A stretch of DNA of 35,108 bases from Patescibacteria group bacterium (GTDB taxonomy: Bacteria; Patescibacteriota; Minisyncoccia; RBG-13-40-8-A), in the NCBI GenBank assembly GCA_018829905.1, contig JAHJST010000015.1:1-35108 (forward strand). The letters are read 5' to 3'. Below, piece after piece: positions 30,324-35,108 of this stretch (position 1 is its first letter; each line of letters opens with the position of its first letter). Made by a program: the position numbers and the translations under genes. Under the pieces are notes generated by a model. It searched no databases. It worked only from the letters and a program-made list of their open reading frames with translations, and was not told the origin of the DNA.

Positions 30324-32054
30324 TTATTCTTCTACTGCTTTTTTAACTTCTTCAAAACCAACACTTCCTCTTAATGCTTTAATAATTCCATCTTGCAACA
30401 TTGTTATCATTCCTTGTCTTGCAGCTTCTGCTTTAATTTTACTATCAGAAGGTTGTGTTAATATAATTTCTTCTAATTCTGGAGTCATTGCTATTACTTC
30501 AAAAATACCAATTCTACCCTTTGTTCCTCTTGGACATTCTTTTGATACAATTGGCTCGTAAAGAGAATATGGTTTTTTAATATTATATTTTTCTAGCTCT
30601 TGTTCGCTAAATCCAGAAATTTCTTTTTCTACCATTTTTATTACCTCATCAGATGCTTTAAACTCTTTTTTAATAGGACATAATTTTCTAACTAATCTTT
30701 GTGCAACAATCAAAAGTAAGGTTGGTGGCAATAAATATGGATCAATTCCCATATCTATTAATCTAGGGATAACGCCAAGCGCATCATTTGTATGTAGGGT
30801 GGACAGAACCAAATGACCAGTTAAAGCAGCATGAACAGCTAAAGAAGCAGTTTCTTTGTCTCTGATCTCACCAACCATAATTTTATCTGGATCTTGACGT
30901 AAAATACTTCTTAAACCAGAAGCAAAAGTATAATCTATTTCTGGACGAACCTGAGACTGACTTACTCCTTCAATATAGTATTCTATTGGATCCTCTAAGC
31001 TAATGATGTTTACTCCTTCTTGATTAAGAATATTTAAAATACTATAAAGTGTTGTGCTTTTACCAGAACCAGTAGGACCAGTTACTAAAATTAATCCATT
31101 TGGTTTTTGAATATTCTCTTCAACAAGTTTTAAATTGCGACCATCTAGTCCTAAATCAGATAATTTTCTTAAACCAGCGCTTGGATCTAATATTCTCATT
31201 ACAACTTTTTCTCCAGCATAAGTAGGAAACGTAGAAATACGAAAATCTATTTTTTTCTTATCAATCTGAGTAAAAAATCTTCCATCTTGTGGTTTTCTTG
31301 TTTCATCTATTTTTAATCTAGAAAGAATTTTAATTCTAGAAACAACAGCAGCATGAATATTTATTGGAAGAGTAAGATTTATTTTTAAAACACCATCTAC
31401 TCTAAAACGAACTCTTACTGATTTTTCATTTGGTTCAATATGAATGTCTGATGCTCCCTGTTCAATAGCATTATTAATGATTAAAGCAACAACCTTGCTA
31501 ATAGGAGCTTCTTCAGAAATCTTTTCTGATTTGTCGCTTTTTAAAATAGTTGGTTTCTTTTTTTCTGAATCTATTTCCTTTTTCAATTCTTCTAATACTT
31601 CTTTGACTTCTCCTTTAAAAGTTGAATATGCTTTAATAATTTCTTTAAAATCAATTTGACTAATTAAAAATACCTTTGGACTTAATCCATTTCTATGAGC
31701 AATAAATTTTAAAGCTTCATTAGCATCTATATCATTAGGATTAAGCATTCCTATTTCTAAGTTTTTTTTATCAACATTAAAAGGAACAAAGCCATAGTGC
31801 TGAGCAGCTTCTAATGGAACTAATTTTAAAACCTCTTGTTTTGGTTTGAATCCAGTTAAATCTCTAAAGGTTGTTTTTAATAATTCTGCTTTTAATTGAT
31901 AAAGTTTTTTTTCATCAATTATTTTTTTTTCCAAAAGTATTTCTTCAATATTTTTTTTTGATTCTTCTGATTCTCTTTTAATACTGTCCAGTGCAACTGG
32001 ATCTATTAATTTCTTTTTTATTAATACATCTAAAATTGTTTTTTGCTTAGTCAT
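30324..32054 (-). CDS. pilB: Type IV pilus extension ATPase
   Basis: 576 residues. An N-terminal MshEN-like domain (~1-140) is followed by the secretion ATPase: ASDIHIEPNEKSVRVRFRVD (201-220), Walker A GPTGSGKST (326-334), ISLEDPIEY, Walker B with KIMVGEIRD (391-399), HLVLSTLHTND (414-424). The zinc-binding tetracysteine region between the ATPase motifs and the C-terminus retains only C459 and C507. It overlaps the gene upstream by 8 bp. Confidence 0.95.
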   Translation of the reverse strand: MTKQKTILDVLIKKKLIDPVALDSIKRESEESKKNIEEILLEKKIIDEKKLYQLKAELLKTTFRDLTGFKPKQEVLKLVPLEAAQHYGFVPFNVDKKNLEIGMLNPNDIDANEALKFIAHRNGLSPKVFLISQIDFKEIIKAYSTFKGEVKEVLEELKKEIDSEKKKPTILKSDKSEKISEEAPISKVVALIINNAIEQGASDIHIEPNEKSVRVRFRVDGVLKINLTLPINIHAAVVSRIKILSRLKIDETRKPQDGRFFTQIDKKKIDFRISTFPTYAGEKVVMRILDPSAGLRKLSDLGLDGRNLKLVEENIQKPNGLILVTGPTGSGKSTTLYSILNILNQEGVNIISLEDPIEYYIEGVSQSQVRPEIDYTFASGLRSILRQDPDKIMVGEIRDKETASLAVHAALTGHLVLSTLHTNDALGVIPRLIDMGIDPYLLPPTLLLIVAQRLVRKLCPIKKEFKASDEVIKMVEKEISGFSEQELEKYNIKKPYSLYEPIVSKECPRGTKGRIGIFEVIAMTPELEEIILTQPSDSKIKAEAARQGMITMLQDGIIKALRGSVGFEEVKKAVEE

Positions 32055-32379
32055 ATGGAATAAAAGGATTTATTCTTCCTGCTTCTCCTTTTCTTAGTGG
32101 TATATCACCATATTTTTTAAGAAAAGGTAAAATCTTTTCGTTTAATAATTCTAAATCTATTTTTTCAATTTCCTTTAATTTTCTTTCTAATGATATTAAA
32201 TCTCTTTCTGTATAAACTTTATCAGAATCAGATTCATTAATTTCTTCTTCTGGTCCTTGTGTTTTTTCTCCTGCCCAAAAAGTAGAATACAAAAACACAG
32301 CTGTAATAATTAAAATACCAAATGCAACTATTAATAAAGTTTTTTGTTTTTTTTCTTTTTGTAAGATTTCAATTGCCAT
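32047..32379 (-). CDS. Small pilus-operon membrane protein in the PilP position
   Basis: 110 residues. A single membrane helix (~14-31), an acidic linker (GPEEEINESDSDKVYTERDL), a short helical stretch, and a C-terminus ending RINPFIPYD. It lies between pilO and pilB with one- and eight-base overlaps, where pilP stands in diderm operons. There is no lipoprotein cysteine and no clear PilP fold, so homology to PilP is not shown; it may be a functional replacement. Confidence 0.7.
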   Translation of the reverse strand: MAIEILQKEKKQKTLLIVAFGILIITAVFLYSTFWAGEKTQGPEEEINESDSDKVYTERDLISLERKLKEIEKIDLELLNEKILPFLKKYGDIPLRKGEAGRINPFIPYD

Positions 32380-32930
32380 TATTTTTGAAAATATGCTTTT
32401 AATGATAAATTAAATTCAAAAAATGATGATTCAGAAACAAATTCTACAGAATCAATATCTATTAAACGAATATTATTTTCTACTAATTTAAGAAAGTTTT
32501 TAAATGATGAATAAGTACCAATTAATTTTATTTTAATACTTACTATATTAAAATCTTCTTCTTTTTGTTCTTGACCACGAACAATTTCTGCTTTGCTTTC
32601 TGCAATATTTTTAAAACTAGAAACATCTATGTTTTCTAATATTAAACCGCCTTCAAAGGCCAAAAATTCAATTTGTGTAATTAATTCAGGAATGTCTTCT
32701 TCATCTGGAAAAATATTATCAACTTGATTGATTGTTTCTTGAGAATCATTATATTCATTAATTAATTTTAGTATTTTGTCTGTTAATTCTTGTTTTGATA
32801 TAAATTTTTCTTTTTCTTGCTCAATTTGTTTTCGCAAATCTAAAACATCTTGAACTCCTGGAATATCAAGCAAAACAACAACTCCAATAAAACTTAATAT
32901 TAAAATTATAATAACAATATTCTTAATCAT
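32379..32930 (-). CDS. pilO: Type IV pilus alignment protein PilO-like
   Basis: 183 residues. A membrane helix (~4-22), a coiled coil (LDLRKQIEQEKEKFISKQEL), and a ferredoxin-like domain with FNIVSIKIKLIGTYSSFKNF typical of PilO. It overlaps pilN by 8 bp. It pairs with PilN to link PilM and the platform. Confidence 0.85.
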   Translation of the reverse strand: MIKNIVIIILILSFIGVVVLLDIPGVQDVLDLRKQIEQEKEKFISKQELTDKILKLINEYNDSQETINQVDNIFPDEEDIPELITQIEFLAFEGGLILENIDVSSFKNIAESKAEIVRGQEQKEEDFNIVSIKIKLIGTYSSFKNFLKLVENNIRLIDIDSVEFVSESSFFEFNLSLKAYFQK

Positions 32931-33486
32931 TGATTAATATATTTTTAGAAAAAATTATTTGAAGATTAAAATCAATACCACCTTCACTGCCTAAGCTAAT
33001 ATCAGAAACCTGAACACTTTTTACTGAAGAATCTTCTTGAAAGCTTAACATTTGTTGAGCTAAAATAGTATAAGTTAAGGCATTTCCTGACAAATTAATT
33101 GCTAAATCTGTTTCTAAAAAACCTATTCTTACTTTAGAAAAATATGCTTTTTTTAAAACTAAATTTTCTATTCTTGTAAATAATTCTGACCAGTATAAAT
33201 GATTATTAAATATACTTTCTAATATTTCTAATTTTTTATCTAAATTAACTATTTTTTCCTCTAATTCGGGATTTCTTTTTTGATCTAATATTAATATTTC
33301 TTTTTTAAAATCTTTTAATTCTTTATTTAATGATTTTTTGTAAATAAAAAGTCCACCAAATAAAAGCAGACTCAAAATAAGCAGAATTAAAAATATTCCT
33401 CCTATTTTAGAAAAAATTCCTGAAAACTTTAAAGTTTTCTTCCTATATTCTTTTGGAACTAAGTTTATTTCATTCATATTAATCAT
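32923..33486 (-). CDS. pilN: Type IV pilus alignment protein PilN-like
   Basis: 187 residues. The cytoplasmic N-terminus NEINLVPKEYRKK (5-17) is the short motif that inserts into PilM, followed by a membrane helix (~28-48), a coiled coil and a ferredoxin-like domain. The start could be ATG33486 or the Met 3 codons later (33477), which would leave a 1-nt gap to pilM instead of an 8-bp overlap. Confidence 0.88.
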   Translation of the reverse strand: MINMNEINLVPKEYRKKTLKFSGIFSKIGGIFLILLILSLLLFGGLFIYKKSLNKELKDFKKEILILDQKRNPELEEKIVNLDKKLEILESIFNNHLYWSELFTRIENLVLKKAYFSKVRIGFLETDLAINLSGNALTYTILAQQMLSFQEDSSVKSVQVSDISLGSEGGIDFNLQIIFSKNILIND

Positions 33487-34555
33487 CTCTCATGGCTGCG
33501 CCAGCAGCTACAGAGAATTGAGGACCAATTTCTTTAAGTTTCTGTTGTAATGATGATTTATAAACTACCTTTGCCCAAGGATTAGCAATAATTGTTTTAA
33601 TATTTAATTTTTCTTCAATATATTCTTTTAATCCTGATAGTTGAGCAGAACCACCATTAAGAATAAGTTTTTCTATTTTTCTTCCTGTTTTTTCTTGATA
33701 ACTGTTTACCATTCTTTCAATCTCATTAATTATTTTGTTCATTGGAACGCTTAATAATTCTTTTATTTCTTTTTTCTTTTCTTCTGTATTTTCAAATCCA
33801 TAAGCTAATTTAAATTCTTCAGCTCTTTTAGACCCAATATTTAAACTAATGGCAAGAATTTTTGTCATTTCTGCTCCAGCCACGTCTAAACTATGGCTCA
33901 TTTGAATAATTCCTTTATCAACAATTGTAAAGGAGGTAGCCCTTGCTCCTATATCCAAAATACAAACTGATATCTTATTATCAATTATCAATGATCTTGC
34001 TAAACTAAAGCTTTCTAATTCTAATGCTTTAATTTTTAATTTTAAATCTTCAGCTATTTTAAGATATTTATTAACAACCTCTTTTGGAACAGCAATCAAA
34101 AGAATTCTTTTGCCATTAAAAGAAGGTAAATGACTATTATTTTTTATTGTTCCAGATTCAATTATCTTCCAATCTAAAATAACTTCACTTAATGGAATTG
34201 GAACATATTTTCTTGCTTCAAACTCAATAGCTTGAGCTAATTCTTTTTCTGCCATTTCTGGTAATTCAATAATGCTAACAAAACTTGAGAATACTGGTAT
34301 AGCCATTATTACATCTTTTGTAGAAACTTTTGCCTTTTCAATAAGAACTCTAATCATTTCTCTGGTTACTACTTCTAGAGTTCTTAATGATGTACCTTGA
34401 AATGTTTCATTTAATCTTTCAAGATATCCAAAGGTAGAAAGTTCTCCATAGGTTTCTAATTCAAACCTATTTTCTTCCTTTCTTAATTGTACCACTTTTA
34501 TAGAAGAAGTTCCAATGTCTATACCTAAAATTGATTTGGATTTTTTAGAAAACAT
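33479..34555 (-). CDS. pilM: Type IV pilus actin-like protein PilM
   Basis: 358 residues. Actin/FtsA-type fold: ILGIDIGTSSIKVVQLRKEE (9-28), VIMAIPVFSSFVSIIELPEM, ICILDIGARATSFTIVDKG-like phosphate-2 motif, LILNGGSAQLSGLKEYIEEK. It binds the PilN N-terminus on the cytoplasmic face. It begins 3 nt after the upstream surface-protein gene. Confidence 0.94.
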   Translation of the reverse strand: MFSKKSKSILGIDIGTSSIKVVQLRKEENRFELETYGELSTFGYLERLNETFQGTSLRTLEVVTREMIRVLIEKAKVSTKDVIMAIPVFSSFVSIIELPEMAEKELAQAIEFEARKYVPIPLSEVILDWKIIESGTIKNNSHLPSFNGKRILLIAVPKEVVNKYLKIAEDLKLKIKALELESFSLARSLIIDNKISVCILDIGARATSFTIVDKGIIQMSHSLDVAGAEMTKILAISLNIGSKRAEEFKLAYGFENTEEKKKEIKELLSVPMNKIINEIERMVNSYQEKTGRKIEKLILNGGSAQLSGLKEYIEEKLNIKTIIANPWAKVVYKSSLQQKLKEIGPQFSVAAGAAMRDD

Positions 34556-34558
34556 ATT

Positions 34559-35108
34559 TTAAGGCCTTACCTCTCTCCATAAAGGTATGGTAAAGCTAAT
34601 ATTAATAGTATCTGAATAATCACAAGTATAATTATCTGAATCAGTAACTTGTAATGTAACTACTTTAGGTCCTGAAGAATCAAAACTAATTATTGGATTC
34701 TGTTCTGATGATGTTCCAGCTGTTTCAAACGTCCAAGACCATAAACCACCTGTAGAACCACCATAATATATTGTTTCATCTGTAAATTGTACATTTTCAT
34801 CTGGTACTGGACTGTTTGGTATATGACTAAACCCAGGATCAGGATATGCATGTAATGGTGTTAAATAACTACAAGAAGATGACCATGATGATTCTGCTCC
34901 TTGTGTATCTCTAACTTTTACTCTCCAATAATATACTGTGCTCCAATTAAGACTAATTCCTGTGGTTGGAAATGAATTAGAAATAGAATTTATCCATCCG
35001 CTATCATGTACTAATGAAGAAAAATTAGAATTGTTATCTATCTGTACATTGTATGCTGATTGTAAATCTCCATCTGGATCTGAATAAATCCATGATAATA
35101 TTGGATGT
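34559..35108 (-). CDS. C-terminal part of a surface protein with Fn3-like and PKD-like domains (N-terminus beyond the window)
   Basis: An open frame enters from the right edge (first full codon at 35107-35105) and stops at 34561-34559, giving the last 182 residues. The first ~85 residues look like a fibronectin-type-III fold (SDPDGDLQSAYNVQIDNNSN, then YYWRVKVRDTQGAESSWSS). The rest resembles a PKD domain (ENVQFTDETIYYGGSTGGLW; GPKVVTLQVTDSDNY). No sorting signal is seen at the C-terminus. Its position 3 nt before pilM suggests a pilus-associated or cell-surface adhesin. This is an inference; the start and N-terminal domains cannot be seen. Confidence 0.8.
   Translation of the reverse strand, partial: HPILSWIYSDPDGDLQSAYNVQIDNNSNFSSLVHDSGWINSISNSFPTTGISLNWSTVYYWRVKVRDTQGAESSWSSSCSYLTPLHAYPDPGFSHIPNSPVPDENVQFTDETIYYGGSTGGLWSWTFETAGTSSEQNPIISFDSSGPKVVTLQVTDSDNYTCDYSDTINISFTIPLWREVRP

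Noticed and set aside
1-35108. CRISPR arrays, tRNA genes, rRNA genes, insertion sequences
   Set aside because: I looked for regularly spaced repeats, cloverleaf-like segments, rRNA motifs and transposase motifs and found none. The only substantial direct repeat is the TR/VR pair.

Overview
The window is AT-rich and densely packed, with very short or overlapping gene junctions. It looks like a genome fragment from a Candidate Phyla Radiation bacterium (Patescibacteria, probably Parcubacteria-like). The signs are: a long ribosomal-protein cluster with no rpmD (L30) between rpsE and rplO, a type IV pilus operon with ComEC split in two, a class III ribonucleotide reductase, and a diversity-generating retroelement (DGR) whose target resembles those of CPR genomes. 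TGA is used as a stop (for example adk, rplC), so the code is the ordinary bacterial one, not the TGA=Gly code of Gracilibacteria. The taxonomic placement is inference; no rRNA is present.

Left end (1-2023): a DGR cut by the window edge. It holds the N-terminal 161 residues of a reverse transcriptase (minus strand), an Avd-type helical-bundle protein (plus strand), a 117-bp template repeat (TR, 842-958), and a target gene whose last codons form the variable repeat (VR, 1251-1367). TR and VR differ at 20 positions, and all 20 are adenines of the TR coding strand (20 of its 30 A's). That is the signature of adenine-specific mutagenic retrohoming. The target has its own near-consensus promoter, a strong Shine-Dalgarno and a terminator. 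RT and avd are divergent and their 5' ends overlap, which is an unusual layout.

Middle (2009-18505, minus strand): rpmB, then rpsL-rpsG-fusA-tuf-rpsJ-rplC-rplD-rplW-rplB-rpsS-rplV-rpsC-rplP-rpmC-rpsQ-rplN-rplX-rplE-rpsN-rpsH-rplF-rplR-rpsE-rplO-secY-adk-map, a merged str/S10/spc cluster. It is interrupted between rplC and rplD by a small plus-strand membrane-anchored coiled-coil gene with its own promoter, RBS and terminator. EF-G has NKIN where NKMD is expected. After map the expected infA/alpha-operon genes do not follow; the DGR is there instead.

Right part: two plus-strand genes (an M50 site-2 protease and an unknown 101-residue protein), then a long minus-strand run that reads from the right edge: an Fn3/PKD surface protein (partial), pilM, pilN, pilO, a small PilP-position protein, pilB, a pilin, pilT, pilC, a major pilin, prepilin peptidase, four minor-pilin-like genes, nrdD, nrdG, and comEC as separate membrane and metallo-beta-lactamase halves. 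Together these would build and retract a type IV pilus, import DNA, and make deoxynucleotides without oxygen. No tRNA, rRNA, CRISPR array or insertion sequence was seen.
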